A stretch of 64,000 bases of DNA from Nitzschia sp. DOCU1. Lineage: Eukaryota; Bacillariophyta; Bacillariophyceae; Bacillariales; Bacillariaceae. The stretch is taken from contig OX595989.1 of assembly GCA_951394045.1 (NCBI GenBank), forward strand, positions 744,001 through 808,000, read 5' to 3'. Under the pieces are notes generated by a model. The model did not search any database. It was given only the letters and a program-made list of their open reading frames with translations, and was not told the DNA's origin. Each line of letters begins with the position of its first letter. Position 1 is the first letter of the stretch. Made by a program: the position numbers and the translations under genes. This document shows, piece after piece, positions 1-10,851 of this stretch.

Positions 1-69
1 AATATATACCAATAAATCGTTGTTCTATTTCGTGCCCTATTCATCTATACACCGACGGATATACTCTCG

Positions 70-1171
70 TTACGTCATTTCGCTTCCCATCATGGGCTCA
101 TCCTGATCCATGAGTGGGACATGACGATAGTCTGTCATGGTCATGGCGGGTGCCCCTCCCATATCCGGACCGTCGTGTCGGAATCGAGAGGCGGGTCCAT
201 CGTTCATCAAATCACCCGATAGGACCTGGTGATTCATCGATTCTCGTCCAATTCTCAAGTTCAAGTACATCACTGTTTCGAGACTGTAAAGGCAGACCGA
301 TCGAATGGACAAAAGTTGGTTAGTTCAGATCCCAGTCCACAACATTTACTACTCGACTCCAGATCATCAACACTTACATGGCTTGCAAAGGAAAGTAAAG
401 CAAGAGAGGAACGACCGAGACGACAATTCCAGCAACGCTAAAGACAATATCCATGACGTCACCCGTCACAAAGATATTATGAAGCAATCGACTGACCATA
501 TCATTCAAGAACCAGAGGCAGAAAAGAGTGCACATGAGGTAGCACCGCGATCCCGTCGCAAGTTCCCAGCTGCGTTTGAGTCCCTGAATCGGCCCCGAGA
601 AATTCTCCACCATAATGGCGGGATTCACCAATACGACGCCAATGTATCCGTACAATCCAAAGGAAAGAACAGCGCCACAAGCCATGACTGCCAAGAAAAT
701 AGTAAATGGATTCGGATATCCAGCGGCGATGGACACAAAGACCGCCGCTACTATCACAGCGACCATCAAGGCCGAACCGATCATTACAGCAACCGAAATC
801 AACGGCCACTTCTTGGCCCACGTATCTTGCAAGCACTCCATCAGAGTCGCTCGCTGACCCACATACATTCGAGCCACTCCCAGAATGATCGCACCCCTGC
901 CAATGATCGTGGCCAGCGAGTACATGAGAAACTGCAATCCAAAAATGACAATGACCATGGGAATGTGCTTGGGATGAAATTCAGGGATTTCTTCCTCTTC
1001 GACAATCCAAATAGCGGCAAGCAGACCGATACTAATGGTCAAGATAGCATACGGCACCAAGACAAGGCCAGCGATGGACGAAAAGAAATCAAAGCGGTCC
1101 ACCCACAGGGAAAACGTCCGCGAAAATGTCCCACCAAAGGTGAGGTATTCAAAGGGTTCGTCAATCGGCAT
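70..1171 (-). CDS. Multi-pass membrane protein, unknown function
   Basis: Two exons, 1171-378 and 283-70, give 335 residues. The intron (284-377) has a GTAAGT donor and an ACAG acceptor; splicing joins the frames without a stop. The protein has about six hydrophobic segments, starting near residue 30. After the middle helices comes a stretch reading GLKRSWELATG, and the C-terminal part contains MYLNLRIGRES. Both recall the RSWxLxxG and YxDLRxRxE signatures of the bacterial and plant GPDPase-membrane/DUF975-like family, but the match is loose. The soluble Met- and Asp-rich tail follows the last helix. It is divergent from UTP23 at 1683. I infer an integral membrane protein of unknown activity; the location in the cell is not visible. 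Confidence 0.8.
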
Positions 1172-1682
1172 GATGACTCAAAACTACAAAAGAAAAATCA
1201 ACAATAATAATCGACTCTTCAAGATGTTTGCATCCAGTAGAGCTTGGACGACTCGAGTCACCAGCTCTCAAAGTTCAGTAATGTGAGAGAAGTTGTTTAA
1301 CCTTTTTTGCTTCGCTTCGCAACGCCTTGTTAGTCGTGCTGAGGCCGTAGTAGTTAACGCGTCTCTCTTATCAGTCAATTCTCTCACTTCGCGCGCATCG
1401 TTGCTATCCGTGTTGTTGTCGCGAGCCAGAATTCGAAAGACCTGGCATCGAGCACGTCACCCCAAACAAGAGCGCGCACCTTCGACACCGAAGAAAGGAC
1501 AGACGTAAACGACTACTTTGACCGCAAGTTTTCCCTCGCGTCATCACAGCCAACCAAAAATCTGCCGCCGACCCCCAAGGATGAAAACGGAAAAAAGTCG
1601 TCAAACTTCTCAAGGCGACACAACCTTGTTGTGGAACTTGGTTTCGGACGGCAATTTCCATTACAAAGAATCACCACCAACA
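1172..1682. other. Divergent intergenic region
   Basis: This lies between the membrane protein (-) and UTP23 (+) and probably holds both promoters. The UTP23 frame stays open upstream to an ATG at 1518, so its 3' part could be coding, but that stretch does not look conserved. No other gene seen. Confidence 0.5.
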
Positions 1683-2609
1683 ATGAGACACGGTCGAGCC
1701 AAGGCAGCACGAAAGACGTTGCAGTACTTTGGGCGAACCATTGGGCTCAAAGCGCCATATTCTATTTTACTGGATGCCACGTTTGTCGCGACGCTCTTTC
1801 AGCAAAAGATTTTGCCCGTCAAACCCCGGCTGGACCGAGTATTGCAGACTGCTACGACTACGTCGCCAAATGCTCGAGGCACGGGATCCGTGAACAAGTA
1901 CTACATTACGCAGGCGGCCGTGGACGAACTGAAGGAAATTCAAGACAGTTTGCAAAAGAAAATGCACGTCAAGGCAGAAGCCTTTAAAGAAGCATTGGAG
2001 TGGATTCAAAGGGAATGTATACTACTAAAGCCAAAAGAAGGGACACCCGCGAAAAGTGAGGAGGAGCACCCGATTCCCAAAAGTCGAAAGTCAAAGCAAC
2101 AATCCTCGTCGACACCGGCGCAAGAGGAACTCTTGCGTGAAATGGAGGAAAACAAGGACACGCCCTATATTGTGGCCAGTCAAGACGAAGAATTGCTGGA
2201 TACTCTCCGAAAAAGAGGAACGGTTCCCATTGTACGATTGGCAAATAACACGGTGTTATTATTGGAGCAACCAAGCAAGTCCAGTCAAACACAGTCGAAG
2301 GGTATGGAACGGCAAAAGTGGAAGCATAGCCTCCCCGAAGCAGAAAAGGCGTTGGTCGAGCTAGTAAGAGAACAAGAGCGGCGGCATAAAGGTGCAGTCA
2401 ATACTGAGGCTGGTGAGACGACGGCCATGAACCAACAACCCCAACGTCAACGAATCAAAAAGGCAGCCAAGGGTCCAAATCCACTTAGTTGTAAACGGAA
2501 ACGGCGACCTGAGAGCGGGGACAACAGCAACAAGGAGTCGAATAGCAAGAAACGACGGAAACGGGTCCAACAAAAGAAAGAGGGGTCTGGAGACGCGAAT
2601 AGAGAATAG
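1683..2609 (+). CDS. UTP23: rRNA-processing protein UTP23 (PIN-domain family)
   Basis: UTP23 is a small-subunit processome factor needed for early 18S pre-rRNA cleavage in the nucleolus. The start is placed at the ATG that opens MRHGRAKAARKTL, the family's usual N-terminus. The frame continues upstream to an ATG at 1518, giving 363 instead of 308 residues, but the extra part is not family-like. The PIN-type fold shows as PYSILLDATF near residue 25 and as YIVASQDEELLDTLR followed by a VPIVRLANNTVLLLEQPS segment near residue 155-190, which fits the family well. The Cys/His cluster that usually binds zinc in the centre of UTP23 is not evident; only one Cys is present there. The last 80 residues are Lys/Arg-rich, as expected for a nucleolar protein. 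Confidence 0.85.
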   Translation: MRHGRAKAARKTLQYFGRTIGLKAPYSILLDATFVATLFQQKILPVKPRLDRVLQTATTTSPNARGTGSVNKYYITQAAVDELKEIQDSLQKKMHVKAEAFKEALEWIQRECILLKPKEGTPAKSEEEHPIPKSRKSKQQSSSTPAQEELLREMEENKDTPYIVASQDEELLDTLRKRGTVPIVRLANNTVLLLEQPSKSSQTQSKGMERQKWKHSLPEAEKALVELVREQERRHKGAVNTEAGETTAMNQQPQRQRIKKAAKGPNPLSCKRKRRPESGDNSNKESNSKKRRKRVQQKKEGSGDANRE

Positions 2610-3968
2610 AGTCGCCGATGATCGTTCAACTTTGATAGACCCAACTAGAATCATGATGGGTGGGTCGCTCGAGCATGTTTTAGAAAGTCACTGGAATAAT
2701 GGTACCTCGGTATTTCCAACTTTCGCGAACTAGCTCTTCCTTATTCTAGCGACACTTGATGTAGGGTCGTCGCTTCATGCACATCTATTGTCCCTTTCGA
2801 CGTACAACTACTAGACGAGCTAAGAGATGATCGTTACATTTTGCCCCAGTGAGACCGGCGATGCAGCTTTCTTTCTAACTAAATACTATAGTACTATGTT
2901 GCTGCTCTCGTAGCTAGTATCTATCTCGGCCTTGATAACAGGGGCTATACGATAGGGCATGCGGTCAGAGGGAATCTACGGAGATGAATGCTTCTCTTGA
3001 CGGGGCAAGGAATTCAAAATACTACTAGCGGCAGCTAATCAACTAGGAATAAAACGAGACTGCTGCACCGAATTAATCTCTAGTTGCTAATAATGTCCTC
3101 TCTAGCTACCCATGATAGTATCATAGCATACTTTGCTATCGGTGTACCTGGGTATCATACAGATTGGAATAACCTCTGTGGTGATGGGTACGATCCTTCC
3201 GATGGGACCTTGACGAACGTTTGATTCCTTTCGTACCGGTAGTCAGTGTGTGATGGGCGGGGTCCGTCGGGAACAACGCGAAGAAACCATTTTCACATGA
3301 AGACGCAAAGTCCGCGAATTGCCGAAGGATTGGAACCCGAAGCCCGAAAACGAAGGTTGTTGGGCGTATTCATACGCTGGTGATTGCGGGAATGAAAAAT
3401 GCGCAAATTTCGTGCGTACCAGGTACGCATCGCTGGGCCCTCTATGTAATACACGAATGCATGTAAAGATGGGAAGAATATCAACTACATAGGAGAACTG
3501 CCGACTTCGGATTTGTGCATAGTGATGTTAAGCGAGGAAGGCTTGGAAAATCTTTCAGGCAGTTTCCACTACAATATCAATGATGGGAGAAACATGCCCC
3601 ACCTAGAAAAAGAGATTCTGAAAATTCGCCTTGATCTCGCCCGCTAGCGCACGGTTATGGTTCTGTGCGCTACCATCACATAGAGGAACTGCGACGAAAT
3701 CCGAACTTTTGGTGGTTACTCGGATCGCACTCGAATGGTGGGCATCTCACTCCACGAGAGGATCCCGAACTCCGCCCGGCTAAACTGCTCTCTGGTGATA
3801 TTTACTAAAAGACCACAAGATTAATACGTCGCCCTGAGAATCACGGTTGCTATGATGTGGAGAGCCATCATTCTTCCCACAACTACCACCAGATACTCAT
3901 AATTTTGTGAGACTTGGACCCAATTTTCCTTTTTCGTCCCACATCAAGCGTATCTATCTGTATCCATC
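2610..3968. other. Intergenic region, no gene recognised
   Basis: About 1.36 kb with only short open frames and no family resemblance. A short palindrome (TGCGTACC, one base, GGTACGCA) lies near 3413-3429. It may hold the 3' region of UTP23 and the promoter of the TPR-like gene. Confidence 0.5.
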
Positions 3969-4691
3969 ATGACCTTCTCTTATGACGACATCTCAAAGAA
4001 TGCCAACTATGCATCAATTTTGCTGAACAATCGCGCTGTCAATCAGTTCAAGGCAGGCAACATGCTCGAAGCCCTCGACACCCTGTCACGTGCCCTGAAC
4101 GTCTCCCAGGAATTAACATCACAGACAGCTCGAGGGGGTGATAACTCCATGTACAGATATCACTGGGTTGATTGTACATCAACGTACTCCTCGCGGCCCT
4201 CAGCGCCGTCCAACCCGCTCAAGGCCAATGAAATGTGCTTGAACGAAGGTGTGGCTCCCTTTCTTTGCCTCCGGGCTCTTAAGATTTCCGTGCCGATGGA
4301 CAGAATACACATGATCGATCGTCTCTGCCCTCATGCTTGCAACTGGGCTATTGAATTCAATCTTGCCTTAGTTTGCAATATCATGGGAACTCGGTTAGGG
4401 GAGAAGGGGCACTCGCTGTTGCAACGGGCATGCCATCTTTTCCAACGAGTTCAGGCGCGAGTCAACGAAGAACAGCAAACCAAGGACTGGGCATTGCTTC
4501 AAATGACAGTTTCAAACAATCTTGCATGTATATACCAGGAATTCGGGAGCAAAGCAGACAGCGAGAAGTGCCTTGGTACGCTTGCTGAAGCCCTCTCTAG
4601 CTTTTCAGCTTTGCTATCAGGGAACCCATGGGACACTTTCTTTTTGAACTGCATGATATTAAGAGGGAATAACTTTGCTCCCGCCGCTTAA
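3969..4691 (+). CDS. TPR-like hypothetical protein
   Basis: A single uninterrupted frame of 240 residues from an ATG. The N-terminal segment (YASILLNNRAVNQFKAG, then EALDTLSRALN) has the small-large residue spacing of a tetratricopeptide helix pair. A second helical pair lies at about residues 125-200 (WAIEFNLALVCNIMG and LLQMTVSNNLACIYQEF, followed by a LGTLAEALSSF helix). This arrangement is a common diatom class of short TPR-like proteins, thought to be protein-interaction scaffolds. The middle is unconserved and carries several Cys. No targeting peptide is visible, and the function is unknown. Confidence 0.7.
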   Translation: MTFSYDDISKNANYASILLNNRAVNQFKAGNMLEALDTLSRALNVSQELTSQTARGGDNSMYRYHWVDCTSTYSSRPSAPSNPLKANEMCLNEGVAPFLCLRALKISVPMDRIHMIDRLCPHACNWAIEFNLALVCNIMGTRLGEKGHSLLQRACHLFQRVQARVNEEQQTKDWALLQMTVSNNLACIYQEFGSKADSEKCLGTLAEALSSFSALLSGNPWDTFFLNCMILRGNNFAPAA

Positions 4692-4822
4692 GATAATCTC
4701 TCTAGGGAACCAATTACGATTTTGCTATAACTTCTCGCCAGTTTAATAAGTGCAGTGCTACTATATGAGTTTGAGGTCGACAACGATACAAGCTGGGTCC
4801 TGGTCCTAGCCAGCTACTCTAG

Positions 4823-7176
4823 CTAGAAGTTTTCTCTGTGAACAAGGACACGACAAGTGCAAGCCTTTCCAGTTTGATTCATGATCGAGTCTTGGTGCTG
4901 TGCTGTAACCTTTTGTGCATCAGTCTGCAAGACTCGAGAGATAGCTGGGGAACCACAGAAAAAGACTCCCACCTGTTCCCCCGATGGGTCAGAGGCGTGG
5001 GCTCGGGCGATTGCTTCGTGGAAGAGCCCCTCCCAGTCTGGTCGTCCTGCTACTATGGCATGCTGATCTTGTCTGGAACCATCTTCTTTTTCTCTAGATC
5101 CGTAAAACTCCTGATATGACGAAGAAATACCCGACAAAGTGAGCAAGCCGCGTTCCTGAAGCGGACTCAAGCAGTAACTGATTCGGCACTTACCATTGTA
5201 AAGAACGATGGTGCTTCTGTCAGGGTCGATACCAGATCCATTGCCGCAAAGCTCATGCTAGAATAGCTTTTCGATACCCAAATCCCAGCTACATGCTGGA
5301 TCTTACCATCGTTTTGTCGAGAGGCTCGGTTGTCATCAATTGCGGGAGGTCGTGCTGTTGCGTAAAAGATGTAGAAGATGCGTACCGCATGGATCAACAT
5401 GTAGGCTGCAAACGTGGCGAAGTAGACGACGGCCTCTTTCTTTGAAGGGGATATAAATGTTGTGGCTGCACTGATCAGAGAGGATAGGTCCAGGAAGACT
5501 AACAACGATTCCAAATAAAAGACTGTGGATACGCAATACCGTCTTGGCCCGTATGCAATGATAGAGAAGACTATCTTGCTCCCAAAGACGGCCAAGGCAA
5601 TGGCAGACACGACGAGTTGAATCATGGCAGCCGCACGGACGTACTTGAACAACCAGACTGAAAAGATAACAGTTTCCGTACTGAAAGCAAAGCACAGGAG
5701 TAGGACATTCACAGTCATTGACTCTAGAACACTTGCACCGTAAGCGCACTTGCCCTGCAGCGTCTCCAGCTTGTTCTCCGCCAGAGCGCAAACGTCGACC
5801 GACCAGATGTGCTTGGCCAGGCGATCCAAGAGATCGTTTTCCTTTTCAGGTTCAAAGATAGGTTTGATAAACTTTTTTGTCTTCTTGTCGACCGGTGGAT
5901 ATCCTTTGGTGGCCTTAGCGACCTGGATACCTTTTTCTCCCTTGCTGGTCGAGCCACCTGTACCACTTTCTTCGACCTTGTTGCCACCGGTAACATACTT
6001 GGATCCTTCGTTGAGAAGGTATTGCCAGATCGAGAGCAACGGTGTCACTCCAATGCCGGACCCAATGACGACCAAATGACGGTACTTGAGATAATTCTGG
6101 GCGGGTGCTCCATGGGGTCCACGAAGGTTCAAGACAAGGTTCTTGCGCGTCTCGCCGTTGCCCGACGATACAATATCATACAGCTTGTTGGTCCAACGCC
6201 CTGCTGCCTTGATATAAAACTTGACTCTGGTATCCTTTTTACTAGGAGCACTTGCGATCGTGAAAGGATGCCACTCGTGCCTTGATATTTGAGGGATGTT
6301 GATTTCCGCGTACTGCCCTGGGGTATACTCAAAGTGCTTGCCGTCTAGGACGAGTTTGGTGACACGTTCCCCCTTATCTTCGTGAGAGCTCCATTCGAGA
6401 ATCTTGGCATTTTGTTCCACAAAGAGGCACCGACGTATTGCAACATCAGCGATGTACATTGCAAGGGGAATAAGTAGAAAGTAGAATGTGATTGGATATC
6501 CTCGCTGTGTTCCGTGAATAATTAGCAGAGGGATGGCTGTAATGATGCCCCCCACGTGAAAGAACCAAAAGAGTCGAAATCCAACAGAAGTATGTCGAAC
6601 CTTTTGCAACGTTGTCAAAAAGAACATTCCAAAGATGACAAATAGCAGGATTCCAGTGATCAAAAGTTGTTTTGTAGAAAATCCATCACCAAAAGTCCAA
6701 ACCGGCATGTCGTCCAAAATGACAAGTTCCTTTGTCGCATAATTAACCACCTGTGGAATCGTGTGCACGAGGCAACCAGCTTGAATAATGTTCCAAGCAA
6801 CGATTCGGTGGTAGTAGGGCATGATATCATCGACGGGAAAGCCCAAGGGTATGACGGTGTAACGACGAACCATGGTCCAGACATATTTGGATCCTGTCAC
6901 CAAGATCAGGGCCGCGTTGAAGGTGACTAACCGCCCCCCAGCACGGGCAATGGGCAAGGTAATTCTCAAAACATCACTGTCACTTGTCCAGCGCGGTGGG
7001 GTGAATTCCCACACGGCCCAAACTACCATCGCAACATTCAGCGACAAGTACATGACCCATACCGCAATGTTTGCCCCATGATTAAAGAAAAAGGCTTCTC
7101 GAGCGGCCCATTTGGAAACGCTGCGAGTTCTTGTGGCATTCTTCCTTGTCAGCTCAACTCGACCACCAGTGGCCAT
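4823..7176 (-). CDS. Ferric reductase / NADPH-oxidase type flavocytochrome
   Basis: Transfers electrons from NAD(P)H through FAD and two hemes across a membrane to ferric iron or oxygen. Exons 7176-5194 and 5110-4823 give about 756 residues; the 83-bp intron is phase 0 with a GTAAGT donor. The frame is open further upstream only with a TTG codon, so the first ATG is used and an upstream exon cannot be excluded. Heme-ligand His pairs sit at about 123/138 and 207/221. FAD binding is shown by HEWHPFTIASAP and NAD(P)H binding by VVIGSGIGVTPLLS. The C-terminus ends with a GVFFCGSP motif and HRENF, typical of FRE/NOX. Unusually, about four extra hydrophobic helices are inserted inside the NAD(P)H-binding half. 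Ferric reductase and superoxide-producing oxidase cannot be told apart from sequence alone. Confidence 0.88.
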
Positions 7177-7837
7177 TTCTTGATGCAGGAGACTGTGCGT
7201 TTGCTCGGTACCAGGTATGCAATGATCTTCTACTCGTCGTTCTAGCTTTGTGGCGACTTGCAAGTCACTGGGGAAAGATATTCCGCGGTTGAACCCTTCT
7301 CAGAATCTTTGTCACTGCTGTCATTCATGCTGCGGTGTCGTAGAAGAACTTCGGCACGCAGCCCCATCAGATCTTGCTGCCGACCCGGCGCGCAGAGGAG
7401 ACCTTCCTTTCGTCCAGCGGCTTGGCGGGCGCGCGCATTCCCCTTCGGAGTGGCAAAACGGACGCAAGTGCCCTGTCGGGTGTCGGAACGGTCCGTAAAC
7501 ATGTGCTTACGTTCGGAACGAAAGTCACTACGACGTCCTTCACTTTCGATGGGCATATTCAGGGTCACATCAGCCCGACACAACCGACACAACGCACACC
7601 GCCAGAGCAAATTTTCCTCACAATCAAGAGTGTGAGTATCCGCGGGGAGAAGGCGGAGACTCCCTCCAACTCGGAACTGACAAGAGGATAGAATGTATCA
7701 GAAGAATTTCGCCCCCCCATCACATTTTCAGACACCACATTCGTTATCGGAACAGGGAGTGGCATCATTCTTTCGATAGCTAATAGAAGGATCTTGGAAA
7801 ACAATCGTTCGAATTGAATGTGAAACAAGCGACAAAG
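7177..7837. other. Divergent intergenic region
   Basis: Between the flavocytochrome (-) and the first AWS-motif gene (+). Open frames here overlap on both strands and show no family features. It could hold a 5' exon of the flavocytochrome; a possible GTAAGC donor lies near 7506 on the minus strand, but I could not find an acceptor that restores the frame. Confidence 0.4.
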
Positions 7838-8671
7838 ATGAACTCTACTGGCAGTATTGCATCACGTTATGTAGTGGCGAGGCATTCGAGGTCACTCTCG
7901 GAAGCGGCGTCAGTGGCACTCCGTAGAAAGCGAAAGAGTGCTGTTGATCTTGCAAGAGTATTGGACTCTCTAGGCGAGGATGCGCATGAAAATGTAGGAC
8001 TGGTTATCAACAATGGTGTGTTTGTGGATACCAAGCCTCGTTCGAGACGGGCATCCCTGCAACAAATGGCGGAACGAGATCGGAGGAAGAATGCGAACGA
8101 CATCTTTCTCATGTGCCCCGATGACAACTGCAGACCGCCGGAATTTCTAGTCGATGAAAGTGACGAGGAAAGCGATCTTGAAGAGTATCGATCAATGGAT
8201 AGATCAGAAGGCAGTGCCTCTGCGTTTCGATTTCCTGCTAAGATTGAAGAGAGCAGCGCCGGGTCCTGCATTCATTCTCCGACTGGCGTAGAACAAAAGC
8301 TTGTAAGGCATGGGGACGTCTACTTCTGGCAGAGAAGCCGAGCTTGGAGCGAAGAGCGGAGCGATAGCGAAGACGATGAACGTACTGACAATCGGTTCGA
8401 CTTTTCAAGCGCCATCAGGAACCATCAACTGACAGTTCCGGCCCTGCCAATACGAGGCGTTGGCGCAGAAAACCAGCGGAACATCTCGCGCTCGTCTCGC
8501 CCCTTGCGTTCAAGAAGACAGAGCCCTCAGCATCGTCGCACAGTTTCTCTCAATATCTTCAGACCACCGTCACCTACTATAAACAAGACTGCCGAAATCT
8601 ATTGGGAAGAAAAAGTTCTCGAGTCGGATGATTTAGAGAGAATGGCGAAGATTAGCCTCAGGGATAACTGA
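7838..8671 (+). CDS. AWS/HW-motif protein, paralogue 1 (unknown function)
   Basis: 277 residues from the first ATG; the open frame before it starts only with TTG. The protein is polar and probably largely disordered. In order it shows a basic N-terminal third, an acidic patch (VDESDEESDLEEY), a motif with RSRAWSEE, a basic Arg/Ser-rich stretch, and AEIYWEEKVLESDDLE near the C-terminus. The two genes downstream at 9579 and 10852 have the same order of acidic patch, R-x-AWS and YW/HW followed by acidic residues, so I read the three as tandem paralogues. I recognise no named domain and no targeting signal. A regulatory or docking role is only a guess. Confidence 0.65.
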   Translation: MNSTGSIASRYVVARHSRSLSEAASVALRRKRKSAVDLARVLDSLGEDAHENVGLVINNGVFVDTKPRSRRASLQQMAERDRRKNANDIFLMCPDDNCRPPEFLVDESDEESDLEEYRSMDRSEGSASAFRFPAKIEESSAGSCIHSPTGVEQKLVRHGDVYFWQRSRAWSEERSDSEDDERTDNRFDFSSAIRNHQLTVPALPIRGVGAENQRNISRSSRPLRSRRQSPQHRRTVSLNIFRPPSPTINKTAEIYWEEKVLESDDLERMAKISLRDN

Positions 8672-9578
8672 AGGCACACACATTATGCAAGTAGAATTGA
8701 TTTAGTTCCGAATTGTATGTTTCTTGTACAAACATGTTTATTGTTTTGGTAGACTCTCGGTGGGACAAATGAGAGTAGTCAACAAGCAGCCACCTCCCCC
8801 CACCCGGGACTAGCTACTGATCATGACGGTGACGATCGGCATGATACCCCACCAGTTCTAATGCGCAAATGTGAGAAGATGAAAGCGTCTTCTATGTGTT
8901 CTAAACTGGTAGCTACAGCTTGTCGTAGCAGCAATGGTATCTCCTGGCTGTTAGGTCTAAAAACACATGTGTTCTACTGGCGAGATCGTTCCTTTCCAAT
9001 CGTCCAGGTAGCTGCTAAATGGATAGTGCGCACTTTTCGCTGCTTTAATAGTAGTACCCGTAGGGGGAGACTTGCTCCCATACTACTATCATAGACTCTC
9101 GAAGAGGCTTTCCCCATGCATGTAGATCCACTGCTATTTACACGTGGAAGTAGGATGAAAGTTTCGATCTTGGGCGTCTGTCCTTCATGCCAAGCGTTGA
9201 ACAGAAACTAGATTTACGAGATATTGACATCTTCAGACTTGTATACTGCATTCGTGTAGACGACATTTCGGCTCTATGTTTTTGTACGTTGGAATGGCAG
9301 GAATCTTGTTGTGATCCTCGAAGTGCACGTTGGTGCCAAACGCACGGGCTTTCCTCTAAAAGATTCTCAGGTTTCGAAGATACCGCGCGGCGGTTGACTG
9401 TTGTCCCGTTTGGTGATGGCCAACTTTTGGCGGGAAAACGATTCTGGTACTAATTGCGATTAGTGAGGATGTGGGATTGCAGAATCATCATAATCCGTCC
9501 AAGCCCACAATTTCCGAGAAAGATTATTCCAACGTTTGGAAGAATCAGGCATCAAATATTGTGACTAGCAAAAGCAAA
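8672..9578. other. Intergenic region between paralogues 1 and 2
   Basis: No confident gene. An 88-codon ATG frame at 9187-9453 is open but shows no clear family features. The frame of paralogue 2 extends up to 9471 with a GTG codon only, so its 5' end could include an unrecognised upstream exon here. Confidence 0.4.
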
Positions 9579-10118
9579 ATGGCAGGCTACCATGCAAGTT
9601 TTAGCGAGATGCTGTTCCAGGCCTGTGACTCTTACTTGGATGTTTCGGCATGCAAGCAATACACGGACGTTATTTGCAACAACAACACCGCTTCTTTCTC
9701 AAACGAAGATACGCAACGCCTTGACACGAGAGAGGATTACTTGACGATGCGAGGAGGCGCTGATGGCATCAGCAAAATGAAAAGAATCGATGTGCCTTCC
9801 CAAGGACGATATCTCCCTTTGCCACTTCTGCCTCTTCTCGACGATGATGATGAAGAAGACGAGACTACCCGAAGAAGTGCGGACATATCGAAGGATATTT
9901 TCCGTTTAAAACGATCCAATAACTTCTCGAGAAAGAATGATTATGCAGAATTCTACAAGCTGTGCAGGTGCACGGCATGGAGCATGGATTCTCATGGCTC
10001 TGTCCTGGAAACATCTTCGAGTGATAAACAGGGTGAGGTCTCAGTCAACCTTGTTCACTGGGACGATATCTTAAACGAGTCAGTTGAACTTAACCACTGT
10101 GTGGGAACGATGGATTAG
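9579..10118 (+). CDS. AWS/HW-motif protein, paralogue 2 (unknown function)
   Basis: 179 residues from the first ATG; the longer frame from 9471 begins with GTG. It has the acidic patch (LLDDDDEEDETTRR) in the middle, then LCRCTAWSMD, and near the C-terminus VNLVHWDDILNESVELN. These match paralogue 1 (RSRAWSEE, IYWEEKVLESDDLE) and paralogue 3 (LRCLAWSQD, NVHWEQQVPLDRDL) in order and spacing, while the rest has diverged. The N-terminal part is Cys-containing and polar. No known domain is recognised. Confidence 0.6.
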   Translation: MAGYHASFSEMLFQACDSYLDVSACKQYTDVICNNNTASFSNEDTQRLDTREDYLTMRGGADGISKMKRIDVPSQGRYLPLPLLPLLDDDDEEDETTRRSADISKDIFRLKRSNNFSRKNDYAEFYKLCRCTAWSMDSHGSVLETSSSDKQGEVSVNLVHWDDILNESVELNHCVGTMD

Positions 10119-10851
10119 ATTGCTCGCGACAAGTCTGCTATCGTCTGTAACATTTTTCTGCGATTGGATACTTTGAGACGATGCACCGTCGGGAAGTGCT
10201 TGGGAGCGGGCGCTGCACAACCATGGCACCAAGAAATCATTTATGCGTACCTTCTAGAGTCTAGCTTCGGGGAAGCGTGCTAACTGCAATTTGACTTTTT
10301 TGTTATGTGATAGGTCGCTACGTTTGTATTAGTGAAGTTGCCGGCTAGAGCTAATCGGTGCTTTCAAAGAGAGCAGGCTGTAGGGAGGGTTAGTGCTTTA
10401 ATTCGCTACAACGACTCGTTAGTAGACAATTGAATTCGTCGCTCTGACAAAGGAACACATCTTCTCCGCATACGACACTCATATGGTGTATTCAAAGATA
10501 TTCGTTCGCATGCTGAGACAGCTTTTCTGGAAGGTTATTGAAGGTGAGATGGAGCGGGAGCGGACCATAGGTTTGTGACGAACACGTGTAGTGCTCTATG
10601 CAGTGTTCCACCCGGCGCGTGGTCGGCATGACGAACGAGCTCGAAAAGGTATCTTTTCGGTTCTCGGCACCAGAGTTCGTGCCACTTGAATGGTTCGCAC
10701 GATTGTGCACCCTTGCAACTATGACCCTAAAATTTCGTGCCGCCAGGTTGGACGCGCCCATCGATGCAAATCACTGAACGTGCGCGGAGCACCAAAATTT
10801 GTGGCGCAACAGTTCCCCGTCGGCAGTCGGCACGCTATGTGACCGATACAC
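10119..10851. other. Intergenic region between paralogues 2 and 3
   Basis: No gene recognised. It holds the 3' region of paralogue 2 and presumably the promoter of paralogue 3. Confidence 0.45.

Noticed and set aside
305..1207. 300-codon plus-strand open frame
   Set aside because: It is the shadow of the membrane protein on the minus strand: polar and Arg/His-rich, as expected from the antisense of hydrophobic codons.
5156..5193. A 38-base intron in the flavocytochrome gene
   Set aside because: A nearer acceptor at 5156 also keeps the frame, but 38 bases is too short to splice; the acceptor at 5111 gives 83 bases and a better match to the intron sizes here.
9187..9453. Possible fourth member of the AWS/HW array
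   Set aside because: It contains LEWQES, which recalls the HW motif, but lacks an AWS motif and an acidic patch.
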